From an uncultured Lysobacteraceae bacterium (GTDB taxonomy: Bacteria > Pseudomonadota > Gammaproteobacteria > Xanthomonadales > Xanthomonadaceae): 9,745 bases of DNA. Shown here in pieces: positions 1-6,659 of the stretch. The notes below the pieces were generated by a model. It made no database searches. It was not told where the DNA came from and saw only the letters and a program-made list of their open reading frames with translations. A program made the position numbers and the translations under genes. The stretch is from contig CAMPJU010000035.1 of the NCBI GenBank assembly GCA_946886995.1, positions 1 to 9,745 of the forward strand, written 5' to 3'. Every line of letters starts with the position of its first letter. The stretch's first letter is position 1.

Positions 1-198
1 CGCGAGCAGCGTCAGCAGGCTGCCTCCGGTCTCGGCCTGCAGCCGGCGCGCGCGGACGAGGTCCGCCTCCTTCAGGCGGCCCTTCGCAACGAGTGCTTCG
101 ACGATGTGTTCGTCGGCGCTGGCTTCCGGTGCCGACGCCTGGTCCGCCTCGGCACCGGGCCCGGCGCTGGCTGCAACCTTGTCGAGGCCGATGCTCAT
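1..198 (-). CDS. gspE: Type II secretion system ATPase GspE/XpsE, N-terminal fragment (cut by window edge)
   Basis: The first 66 codons of a minus-strand gene that continues past position 1. A low-complexity Ala/Glu-rich leader (about residues 8-30) is followed by a block reading IVEALVAKGRLKEADLVRAR (32-51) and then RLQAETGGSLLTLLA (52-66). This helical pattern is typical of the N-terminal domain of GspE/PilB-type secretion ATPases and closely resembles what I remember of Xanthomonas XpsE. In that family this domain docks the cytoplasmic ATPase to the inner-membrane protein GspL, and the ATPase drives pseudopilus assembly for protein export across the outer membrane. The Walker A and B motifs lie outside the window, so ATPase identity rests on the N-terminus and on remembered purL-xpsE adjacency. 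The ATG at 196-198 is well supported: an in-frame TAG lies four codons upstream (208-210). No Shine-Dalgarno is visible. A PilB or other GspE_N-domain protein is the main alternative. Confidence 0.8.
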   Translation of the reverse strand, partial: MSIGLDKVAASAGPGAEADQASAPEASADEHIVEALVAKGRLKEADLVRARRLQAETGGSLLTLLA

Positions 199-204
199 CG
201 CGCG

Positions 205-210
205 ACTCTA
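205..210 (-). promoter_or_regulatory. Possible -10 element for gspE (TAGAGT) at leaderless distance
   Basis: On the minus strand TAGAGT (4/6 to TATAAT) is followed by exactly six bases and then the ATG of gspE. That spacing would start a transcript at or next to the A of the start codon. No recognisable -35 lies 16-18 bp upstream. The 38-bp purL-gspE spacer (199-236) also holds a small imperfect inverted repeat, 214-219 with 229-234 (one G-U pair), with no U tract. The gene could equally be read through from purL. Confidence 0.25.
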
Positions 211-236
211 GCAGGGCCCGGTGGACGCGGACCCGT

Positions 237-3200
237 TCAGCCGACCCACTGGCGTGCGTTGCGGAACATGCGCATCCAGGGACCGTCGGCGGGCCAGTCG
301 GCGGGTGCCCAGCTGAAGTTCGCGGTGCGCAGCGTGCGTTCGGGATGGGGCATCAGGATGGTCGCGCGGCCGTCGTCGCTGCACAGGCCGGCGACCGCGT
401 TCGCGGAGCCGTTCGGGTCGTCGGGATGGGACACCGCTGGCGACCCGTCGCCGGCGACATAGCGCAGCGAGACCCGCGCGGCGTCCCGGTCCGCGTCGGT
501 GTCGAACGCGGCGCGGCCCTCGCCGTGCGCCACCGCGACGGGAATCCGCGACCCGCCCATCCCCGCGAAGAACAGCGACGGCGATTCCAGCACTTCCAGC
601 AGTCCCAGCCGCGCTTCGAACTGTTCGCTGCGGTTGCGCAGGAAGCGCGGCCAGTGCGCGGCACCGGGGATGATGTCGCGCAGCTGCGCCATCATCTGGC
701 ACCCGTTGCACACGCCGAGCGAGAACGCGTCCTCGCGGGCGAAGAACGCCTGGAACGCATCGCGCAGCGCCGGGCGCTCGAGGATGGACGTCGCCCAGCC
801 GCGGCCGGCGCCGAGCACGTCGCCATACGAGAAGCCGCCGCAGGCGACGAGCCCCTGCAGGCCGTCCAGCGTGGCGCGCCCGGCCACCAGGTCGCTCATG
901 TGCACGTCGATGGCCGCGAAGCCGGCGCGGTCGAACGCCGCGGCCATCTCCACCTGGCCGTTGACGCCCTGCTCCCGCAGGATCGCCACGCGGGGACGCG
1001 CGCCGCCGATGTTGAACGGCTGACCGATGAATGGCGCGGCATTGTCCTCGGCGGGGTCGAAGGTGAGGCGCGGCTGCAGGCCGGGAGCGTCGAAGCGCGA
1101 CACCACCGCGCGCTCCTGGTCGGCCGATTCGGGGTTGTCGCGCAGGCGCTGCATCGCATGCGTCACCGACCACCAGGCCTCGAACACTTCCTCCCAGCGC
1201 CACTCGGCCAGGACGTTGTCCTCGTCCACCACGCGGATGACCGGCGCCGTGCTGGGCCGCGCGATCCGCTGCGCGCATTCGATCAGGCCGTGGCGCGCGA
1301 CGAGGTCGGCGAAGGCCGCGCGGTCCGCCGTGGCGATCTGCACCACCGCGCCGAGTTCCTCGTTGAACAGCGTGCGGTAGGGATTCTCGCCCCACGCGTC
1401 CATGGTGATGTCCAGGCCGAGGTGCGAGCAGAACGCCATCTCGCACAGCGTGGCGAAGGCGCCGCCGTCGGACCGGTCGTGGTACGCCAGCAGCAGTCCG
1501 GACTGGCGGGCATCGCGCACGAGCTCGAACAGCGCCCGCAGGCGGCGCGGCTCGTCCAGGTCCGGGACGTCGCCGGAGAACGCCGGCAGGCCGTCGCCGT
1601 TGCCGCCGCGGCCGGCGACCCACTCGGGGTGCACCTGCGAGAGGATCGAACCGCCCAGGCGGTGCCGGCCCGCGCCCAGCCCGAGCAGCCACAACTCGGT
1701 GTCCGGGTCGCGCGACAGCATCGGGGTCAGCTGCGCGCGCACGTCCGGCACCGGCGCGAACGCCGTGACGACCAGTGACACCGGCGATACGGTCTTCCCG
1801 TCGGCGCCCTGCGCGCCGCCGTGCTGCGACTGCATCGACAGCGAGTCCTTGCCCACCGGGATCGCCAGGTCGAGCGCGGGGCACAACTCCATGCCGACCG
1901 CGGCGACCGCGTCGTACAGGCGCGCGTCCTCGCCGGGATGCCCGGCCGCGGCCATCCAGTTCGCCGACAGCTTCACGCGCTCCAGCGATTCGACCGGCGC
2001 GGCGCACAGGTTGGTGATGGCCTCACCCACGGCCATGCGCGCGGCGGCGGCCGGGTCGATCAGCGCGAGCGGCGTGCGTTCGCCGATCGCCATCGCCTCG
2101 CCCGCATACCCGTCGAAACCGGACAACGTGATCGCGCAGTCCGCCACCGGCAGCTGCCACGGGCCGACCATCTGGTCGCGTGCGGTCAGCCCGCCGACCG
2201 TGCGGTCGCCGATGGTGACCAGGAAGGATTTCGACGCGACGGTGGGATGCGCGAGCACGCGCAACCCTGCCTGGTGCAGGTCGAGCGCGGGCGTCTGCAG
2301 GTCGATCTCGATGCCGGCCAGTTCCGGCCAGGGCGCCGGGCCCGGGCGGCGGGCGTCGCGATGCATCTTCGGCGGCTTGCCGAACAGGACGTCCATCGGC
2401 AGGTCGATCGCGGGGGCATCGCCGCCATGGCCGACGACCAGCCGCTCCTCCGCGGTGGCGGTGCCGACCACCGCGAACGGACAGCGTTCGCGCTGGCACA
2501 GCGCGGCGAACTCCGCGACGCGCGCCTGCGACACGCCGAGCACGTAGCGTTCCTGCGATTCGTTGCACCACAGCTGCAGCGGCGACAGCGACGGGTCGTC
2601 GCTCGGGACGCGGTCCAGGTCGATCACGCCGCCGACGCCCGAGTCGTGCAGCAGTTCGGGGATCGCGTTCGACAGCCCGCCCGCGCCGACGTCGTGGATC
2701 GACAGGATGGGATTGTCGTCGGCCATGCCGACACAGCGGTCGATGACCTCCTGGCAGCGCCGCTCCATCTCCGGGTTGTCGCGCTGCACGCTGGCGAAGT
2801 CGAGTTCTTCCGCGCTTTCGCCTGACGCGACGGAACTCGCCGCGCCACCTCCCAGCCCGATCAGCATCGCCGGGCCGCCGAGGACGATCACCGCATCGCC
2901 CGGCGACAGCGGCAGCTTGGCCACCATCGACCGGTCCATCGCGCCCAGCCCGCCGGCGAGCATGATGGGCTTGTCGTAGCCGCGCACCACGCCATCGCCT
3001 TCGGCAAGCTCGAAGCTGCGGAAATAGCCGGTCAGGTTCGGTCGGCCGAACTCGTTGTTGAACGCCGCGGCGCCGAGCGGGCCGTCGAGCATGATCTCCA
3101 GCGCCGTGGCCATCCGCGGGTTCAGCGCGCGCTCGCCTTCCCACGGCTGCGGGAGCGTCGGGATCCGCAGGTGCGAGACCGAGAATCCGCACAGGCCCGC

Positions 3201-4166
3201 CTTCGGGCGGCCGCCACGACCGGTCGCGCCCTCGTCGCGGATCTCGCCACCGGCGCCGGTGGACGCGCCGGGGAACGGGGCGATCGCGGTCGGATGGTTG
3301 TGGGTTTCCACCTTGATGCAGAACGCGCTGTCGGCCTCGGCCTCGGCGCGGTATTCGTGCGACGTCGGATCGGGCCTGAACCGGCGCGCGGGATAGCCTT
3401 CGACCACCGCCGCGTTGTCGCTGTAGGCGGACAGCGTGTGTTCCGGCGTGTGCGCATGGGTGTTGCGGATCATGCCGAACAGCGTGGCCGGCTGGCTGCG
3501 GCCGTCGATCGTCCACGTGGCATTGAAGATCTTGTGCCGGCAGTGCTCGGAGTTCGCCTGCGCGAACATCATCAGCTCGACGTCGGACGGGTCGCGCCCC
3601 AGTTCGCCATAGCGCGTCCGCAGGTATTCGATCTCGTCGTCGGCGAGCGCCAGGCCCAGCCGGGTGTTCGCGGCTTCCAGCGCGGCGAGGGGGATGCGCT
3701 CGACCGTGCCACGCGCCGGGGTGCCGAACATGGCCGCGGCAGCCGCGACGTCGCCGAGCAGCGACTGCGTCATCGGGTCGTGCAGCAATCCCGACAGTGC
3801 CGCGGCCGAAGCGGCGTCGCCGGGCCAGCCGAGCAGGTCGATGCGGGTGCCGCGCTCCACCCGCTTCACCGGCAGGCCGGCGCCGTGCAGCAGTTCGGTC
3901 GCCTTGCTGGCCCAGGGGGAGACGGTGCCCAGCCGCGGGACCACGAAGCGCGAGACCGCGCCGTCGGCGCGCGGACGGGTCCCGGCATCTGCCTGGAGGA
4001 TCCGCTGCAGCGTCCGGGCCTCGGGCGTGGCGCCCGCGTCGGGTTCCACCCAGTAGGTGAACCACGCCCCGGCGATGCGGGCTTGCGGGACGGTCGCGCG
4101 GAGGCGGGCTTCCAGCCGCTCGAGGCGGAACGGCGACAGGGCCGGCAGGCCCTCGAGGACGATCAT
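237..4166 (-). CDS. purL: Phosphoribosylformylglycinamidine (FGAM) synthase, single-chain type
   Basis: A 1309-residue protein, close to the 1295 residues of E. coli PurL. It catalyses the fourth step of de novo purine synthesis in the cytoplasm: FGAR + ATP + glutamine to FGAM. Domains in order: a PurS-like N-terminal region (about 1-150); a linker with ANSEHCRHK (204-212); two AIRS-like synthase halves with [16 protein letters not shown] (285-300), [14 protein letters not shown] (306-319), [10 protein letters not shown] (near 490) and [10 protein letters not shown] (near 770); and a C-terminal class I glutamine amidotransferase from about 1055. The glutaminase triad is complete: nucleophile Cys1153 in GVCNGC, with His1274 and Glu1276 in PHPERT. 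This spacing matches E. coli Cys1135/His1260/Glu1262. The ATG at 4166 is chosen because the protein from there aligns with the E. coli N-terminus (GxPALSxFR). No clear Shine-Dalgarno is present. The stop is TGA. It lies 48 bp after dsbC and 38 bp before gspE on the same strand, apparently complete and undamaged. Confidence 0.98.
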   Translation of the reverse strand: MIVLEGLPALSPFRLERLEARLRATVPQARIAGAWFTYWVEPDAGATPEARTLQRILQADAGTRPRADGAVSRFVVPRLGTVSPWASKATELLHGAGLPVKRVERGTRIDLLGWPGDAASAAALSGLLHDPMTQSLLGDVAAAAAMFGTPARGTVERIPLAALEAANTRLGLALADDEIEYLRTRYGELGRDPSDVELMMFAQANSEHCRHKIFNATWTIDGRSQPATLFGMIRNTHAHTPEHTLSAYSDNAAVVEGYPARRFRPDPTSHEYRAEAEADSAFCIKVETHNHPTAIAPFPGASTGAGGEIRDEGATGRGGRPKAGLCGFSVSHLRIPTLPQPWEGERALNPRMATALEIMLDGPLGAAAFNNEFGRPNLTGYFRSFELAEGDGVVRGYDKPIMLAGGLGAMDRSMVAKLPLSPGDAVIVLGGPAMLIGLGGGAASSVASGESAEELDFASVQRDNPEMERRCQEVIDRCVGMADDNPILSIHDVGAGGLSNAIPELLHDSGVGGVIDLDRVPSDDPSLSPLQLWCNESQERYVLGVSQARVAEFAALCQRERCPFAVVGTATAEERLVVGHGGDAPAIDLPMDVLFGKPPKMHRDARRPGPAPWPELAGIEIDLQTPALDLHQAGLRVLAHPTVASKSFLVTIGDRTVGGLTARDQMVGPWQLPVADCAITLSGFDGYAGEAMAIGERTPLALIDPAAAARMAVGEAITNLCAAPVESLERVKLSANWMAAAGHPGEDARLYDAVAAVGMELCPALDLAIPVGKDSLSMQSQHGGAQGADGKTVSPVSLVVTAFAPVPDVRAQLTPMLSRDPDTELWLLGLGAGRHRLGGSILSQVHPEWVAGRGGNGDGLPAFSGDVPDLDEPRRLRALFELVRDARQSGLLLAYHDRSDGGAFATLCEMAFCSHLGLDITMDAWGENPYRTLFNEELGAVVQIATADRAAFADLVARHGLIECAQRIARPSTAPVIRVVDEDNVLAEWRWEEVFEAWWSVTHAMQRLRDNPESADQERAVVSRFDAPGLQPRLTFDPAEDNAAPFIGQPFNIGGARPRVAILREQGVNGQVEMAAAFDRAGFAAIDVHMSDLVAGRATLDGLQGLVACGGFSYGDVLGAGRGWATSILERPALRDAFQAFFAREDAFSLGVCNGCQMMAQLRDIIPGAAHWPRFLRNRSEQFEARLGLLEVLESPSLFFAGMGGSRIPVAVAHGEGRAAFDTDADRDAARVSLRYVAGDGSPAVSHPDDPNGSANAVAGLCSDDGRATILMPHPERTLRTANFSWAPADWPADGPWMRMFRNARQWVG

Positions 4167-4202
4167 GTCCGGCGCAAACCGTGGGCGACCAAGGGGCCGC
4201 CC

Positions 4203-4208
4203 ATTCTA
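4203..4208 (-). promoter_or_regulatory. Candidate -10 element of the purL promoter (TAGAAT)
   Basis: TAGAAT on the minus strand matches TATAAT at 5 of 6 positions. It lies in the 48-bp dsbC-purL gap, 36 bases before the purL ATG, implying a leader of roughly 30 nt. No good -35 is present at the right spacing, so this is only a candidate. Just upstream, an inverted repeat ACCGG/CCGGT (4208-4212 with 4222-4226) spans the dsbC stop codon; it has no U tract and is not a convincing terminator. Confidence 0.35.
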
Positions 4209-4214
4209 CCGGAC

Positions 4215-5099
4215 CTAACCCCCGGTGGTTTCCGCTTCCGTGCCGGCGGCTGACTCCGGGTCGTCCTGGCCCAGGCGCTCGTCCAGCATCTGGCGCAGTT
4301 GCGCGGCCGGCACGTAGCCGCCGAGGTGGCTGCCGTCGCTGGCGATGATCATCGGCGTGCCGGTCAGGCCCAGCCGCTGGCCCAGCGCGTACTGCATCGC
4401 CACCGGGCTGGTGCAGTCGCCCCGGATCGTCCCGCCGGCCTTGGCGTCGGTGAGCGCGGCGCGCGGGTCCTCGGCGCACCACACCGCGACCATCTCGTCG
4501 AAGTTCTCGCTGCCCGGCCCCATCCGCGGGAACGCGAGGTATTCGATGGCAATGCCCCGCGCGTGGTACTCGTCCATCTCGCCATGCAGCTTGCGGCAGT
4601 AGCCACAGTCGACGTCGGTGAATACCGAGACGGTGTACTCCGGATCCTCCGGGGAGAACACGATGCGGTCGCTTTCAGGCACCGTCTCGAGCAGGTCGCT
4701 GCGCAGGCCCGACATCGCGACCTCGTTCAGGTCCTCGCGCCCGGCCACGTCCAGCAGCGTGCCCTGGAGCAGGTACTTGCCGTCGTCGCTGACATAGACG
4801 ACCTGGCCGCCGACGATCACCTGCCGGAACCCCGGCATCGGCGCCGCGGCGATCTTGTCCACGCGCAGCTGCGGCGCGATCTCGCGGATCGCCTCCCGCG
4901 CGCGCGCATGGGCCGAGCCGGCCGGATAGTCCGGCTCGGCGTCCGGATCGACCACCGCGGCCGGCGGCGGCGTCGCGTCGTCCGAGGCGTCATCCGCGGC
5001 GGGGTCCTGCGCGCAGGCGGAGAGGCTGGCCGCCGACAGTGCGATCAGCAACGCGGCGGGGACCAGGCGGCGCTGGCGCAGGGACGGGGCAACGTTCAT
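4215..5099 (-). CDS. dsbC: Thiol:disulfide interchange protein DsbC (periplasmic isomerase), probable lipoprotein
   Basis: A 294-residue protein recognised as DsbC by its thioredoxin-fold segment VFTDVDCGYCRKLH, which places the active site CGYC at 165-168 (E. coli DsbC has CGYC in the same context). The cis-proline loop is TGTP (246-249). A second cysteine pair, Cys208 (VWCAEDP) and Cys229 (GDC), corresponds to the structural disulfide of E. coli DsbC. Residues about 60-125 resemble the N-terminal dimerisation domain (VIVGGQVVYVSDDGKYLL). The family is a periplasmic V-shaped homodimer that reshuffles wrong disulfides and is kept reduced by DsbD. The N-terminus has basic residues, a hydrophobic stretch and LSAC (26-29), fitting a lipobox with Cys29 lipidated. 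A-C-A at 28-30 would also allow ordinary signal cleavage. An acidic, Pro-rich linker (about 31-60) and an acidic tail flank the domains. The ATG at 5099 begins the signal peptide; only a weak GGA precedes it. The stop is TAG. Confidence 0.95.
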   Translation of the reverse strand: MNVAPSLRQRRLVPAALLIALSAASLSACAQDPAADDASDDATPPPAAVVDPDAEPDYPAGSAHARAREAIREIAPQLRVDKIAAAPMPGFRQVIVGGQVVYVSDDGKYLLQGTLLDVAGREDLNEVAMSGLRSDLLETVPESDRIVFSPEDPEYTVSVFTDVDCGYCRKLHGEMDEYHARGIAIEYLAFPRMGPGSENFDEMVAVWCAEDPRAALTDAKAGGTIRGDCTSPVAMQYALGQRLGLTGTPMIIASDGSHLGGYVPAAQLRQMLDERLGQDDPESAAGTEAETTGG

Positions 5100-5133
5100 T
5101 CGGGGATTCCAGGCAGTGGAGAGCGGTTGGGAC

Positions 5134-5146
5134 CGCGCAATGCGCG
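5134..5146. repeat. 13-bp palindrome in the dsbC leader
   Basis: CGCGCA-A-TGCGCG is a perfect inverted repeat around one central base, 35 bp before the dsbC ATG. It could be a leader hairpin (GCGC stem, AAT loop) or an operator half-pair. CG-rich palindromes are common in such DNA, so no function is claimed. A poor -10-like CACAAT (5157-5162, minus strand) lies just upstream of it with no -35. Confidence 0.3.
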
Positions 5147-5162
5147 ACTGGTTCCGATTGTG

Positions 5163-5177
5163 GCACGCGGCCCGTGC
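5163..5177. repeat. Short inverted repeat GCACG/CGTGC in the xerD-dsbC gap
   Basis: GCACG (5163-5167) and CGTGC (5173-5177) flank a 5-nt loop. It sits next to the larger hairpin at 5194-5226 and immediately upstream, in dsbC direction, of the -10-like CACAAT. It has no T tract on either strand. Confidence 0.3.
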
Positions 5178-5193
5178 ACGCCCGGCGGTGCCC

Positions 5194-5226
5194 GCGGGCC
5201 GCCCACGGCAGTCCGCCGCGGCCCGC
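5194..5226 (-). terminator. Strong GC hairpin after xerD, possible terminator without U tract
   Basis: GCGGGCCGC (5194-5202) and GCGGCCCGC (5218-5226) form a perfect 9-bp all-GC stem. The 15-nt loop can itself pair CGG with CCG. It begins 7 bp past the xerD TGA (5234-5236). Its position suggests an end to xerD transcription or a barrier ahead of dsbC, but no run of T follows on either strand. It is therefore not a canonical intrinsic terminator; pausing, Rho-assisted ending or an RNA-stability role is equally possible. Confidence 0.35.
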
Positions 5227-5233
5227 CCGCCGA

Positions 5234-6205
5234 TCAGCCGCGGGGGTGGTGGCGGGCGTGCAGCCGTTGCAGCTGCTCGCGGGCCACCAGGGTGTAGACC
5301 TGCGTGGTCGACAACGAGCTGTGGCCGAGCAGCAACTGCAATGCCCGCAGGTCGGCACCATGGTTCAGCAGGTGGGTCGCGAAACTGTGCCGCAGCCCGT
5401 GCGGGCTGATCCGGCCGGGGTCGATGCCGGCGCTGGCGGCGTGTCGTTTCACGGTCGCCCAGAAGTGTTGCCGGCTCAGCGGGCCGCGCTGTGCACCGAG
5501 GAACAACGGCACGTCGCCCCGGGCGTCCACCGCCAGCGGGCGATTGCCCGCGAACGCGGGCCGCGCCTCGTCCAGGTAGCGCTGCAGCCAGTGCTGGGCC
5601 TCCTCGCCCAGCGGCACCAGCCGCGTCTTCTCGCCCTTGCCGGTGACGCGCAACACGCCCTGGCGGAGGTTCACGCCGTTGGCGGGCAATCCGACGAGTT
5701 CGCTGACGCGCAACCCGCAGGCATACATCAGCTCGAGCATCGCACGATCGCGCAGGCCCTCGGGCGTCGCCACGTCGGGCGCCGCGAGCAGCGCCTCCAC
5801 CTGTGCCTCGGGCAGCGCCTTCGGCAGCGAGCGCGGCAGCTTCGGCGGCTCCAGCAGTGCCGTGGGATCGTCTTCGCGGGTGCCCCGGCGCAGCAGCCAG
5901 GCATAGAACGTGCGCAAGGCGGTGAGCAGCCGTGCGTTGCTGCGGGCGGAATAACCGTCCCGCGTGCGCTGCGCCAGGTAGTCGAACAGTGCGGCGCGGT
6001 CCGCGCCCGCCAGCCCCCCGCCCCGGCCGTCGCGCCAGCGCGCGAAGCCGGCCAGGTCGGACCGGTAGCTGTCGAGCGTGCGCCGCGCCAATCCCTGCTC
6101 CGCCCAGGCCGCATCGGCGAAGGCATCCACCAGCACGGCATCCGCGGCCGGCAATGGCGGCAGGCGCATCGCGCGGCGTCGGCGTTCGGCAGGCGTCCCC
6201 GGCAT
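5234..6205 (-). CDS. xerD: Site-specific tyrosine recombinase XerD
   Basis: A 323-residue tyrosine recombinase with all catalytic residues visible: Arg166 (ACGLRVSEL), Lys190 (VTGKGEKTR), His269 and Arg272 ([13 protein letters not shown]), His295 ([11 protein letters not shown]) and nucleophile Tyr304 (VYT). Residues about 20-115 are the SAM-like N-terminal DNA-binding domain ([14 protein letters not shown]). The family acts with XerC at dif, under FtsK control, to resolve chromosome dimers before division. XerD is preferred over XerC because the close of the protein ([20 protein letters not shown]) resembles XerD and because dsbC lies downstream, as in the E. coli xerD-dsbC-recJ cluster. E. 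coli XerD has 298 residues; about 12 extra residues precede Met13. ATG at 6205 is the first start after an in-frame TAG, but Met13 (6169) is a credible alternative; neither has a Shine-Dalgarno. The stop is TGA. The start codons of this gene and the divergent RDD gene are 31 bp apart. Confidence 0.93.
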   Translation of the reverse strand: MPGTPAERRRRAMRLPPLPAADAVLVDAFADAAWAEQGLARRTLDSYRSDLAGFARWRDGRGGGLAGADRAALFDYLAQRTRDGYSARSNARLLTALRTFYAWLLRRGTREDDPTALLEPPKLPRSLPKALPEAQVEALLAAPDVATPEGLRDRAMLELMYACGLRVSELVGLPANGVNLRQGVLRVTGKGEKTRLVPLGEEAQHWLQRYLDEARPAFAGNRPLAVDARGDVPLFLGAQRGPLSRQHFWATVKRHAASAGIDPGRISPHGLRHSFATHLLNHGADLRALQLLLGHSSLSTTQVYTLVAREQLQRLHARHHPRG

Positions 6206-6211
6206 GGCCGA

Positions 6212-6217
6212 AGTGTA
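6212..6217 (-). promoter_or_regulatory. Possible -10 element for xerD (TACACT) at leaderless distance
   Basis: TACACT (4/6 to TATAAT) on the minus strand is followed by exactly six bases and then the ATG at 6205, so transcription would begin at or beside the start codon. No -35 match is visible 16-18 bp upstream. If Met13 is the true start, the leader would be about 36 nt instead. Confidence 0.3.
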
Positions 6218-6221
6218 GGCC

Positions 6222-6227
6222 TATGAT
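6222..6227 (+). promoter_or_regulatory. Candidate -10 element for the RDD-protein gene (TATGAT)
   Basis: TATGAT matches TATAAT at 5 of 6 positions and lies 9 bp before the RDD gene ATG at 6237, giving a leader of zero to a few nt. Its TA forms one end of the 8-bp palindrome TAGGCCTA (6216-6223), whose other end is the TA of the opposing xerD -10. No -35 is recognisable. Confidence 0.35.
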
Positions 6228-6236
6228 CCACGGCGC

Positions 6237-6659
6237 ATGGACACATCGAATCACGCACCGCACGTCGGCCGGCGACTGCTCGCCCTGCTCTACGACCTGT
6301 TCCCGGTGGCCGGGCTGTGGTTCCTGGTCGCTGCCGCGTTCGTCGCGCTGCACGGCGACGCCGTGACCGGCGGCGCGCTCGGCCTGTTCGAGTTCGCCGC
6401 CCTGTGGGGCGTCACCGGTGCCTACGCGATCCTCAGCTGGCGGCGCGGCGGGCAGACGCTGGGGATGCGGCCATGGCGGTTGCGCGTGGTCGCGGCGGGG
6501 GGCGGGCCCGCAACCGTACCGGCGCTCGCGGTGCGCTATGCGGTCGGGCAGCTGTCGCTGCTGGCCGGCGGCCTGGGCTTCTGGTGGGCGTGGCTCGACG
6601 CGGACCGGTTGGCGTGGCACGACCGCGCCAGCGGCACGCGCATCGTGCGGAGCGACTAG
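6237..6659 (+). CDS. RDD-family small integral membrane protein
   Basis: A 140-residue protein with the features of the RDD domain: an Arg pair and Asp in RRLLALLYD (12-20), the central motif GGQTLGMRPW (71-80) and the closing WHDRASGTRIV (127-137). Predicted membrane segments lie at about 21-39, 47-67 and 102-120, with Arg/Asp residues at the helix ends. RDD proteins are inner-membrane proteins of largely unknown biochemical role; some have been linked to ion or metabolite transport, and no function can be assigned from this sequence. It is probably expressed alone: divergent from xerD and convergent with lptG, whose stop codon it overlaps (6656-6659). A small RDD gene beside lptG recurs in related proteobacteria, as far as I remember, so linkage to envelope biology is plausible but unproven. 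ATG at 6237 is the natural start; no Shine-Dalgarno is visible. The stop is TAG. Confidence 0.88.
   Translation: MDTSNHAPHVGRRLLALLYDLFPVAGLWFLVAAAFVALHGDAVTGGALGLFEFAALWGVTGAYAILSWRRGGQTLGMRPWRLRVVAAGGGPATVPALAVRYAVGQLSLLAGGLGFWWAWLDADRLAWHDRASGTRIVRSD

Noticed and set aside
93..1778. A 561-codon open frame on the plus strand opposite the 3' part of purL, and similar ones at 1402-2547, 1821-2825 and 3171-4253
   Set aside because: They lie antisense to a purL whose motifs are intact from end to end. Their translations are Arg/Ala/Gly/His-rich with no recognisable domain. Long antisense frames are expected where GC-rich third positions suppress stop codons.
208..2007. Open frames on the minus strand out of phase within purL (208-2007 and 2023-4482)
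   Set aside because: They overlap purL on the same strand in another frame and show no domain; purL itself carries all expected motifs.
4173..4179. CGCAAAC in the purL leader, matching the left half of the E. coli PurR box
   Set aside because: The right half of the palindrome does not match, and PurR of the E. coli type is not expected in this lineage. A chance 7-base match is not enough.
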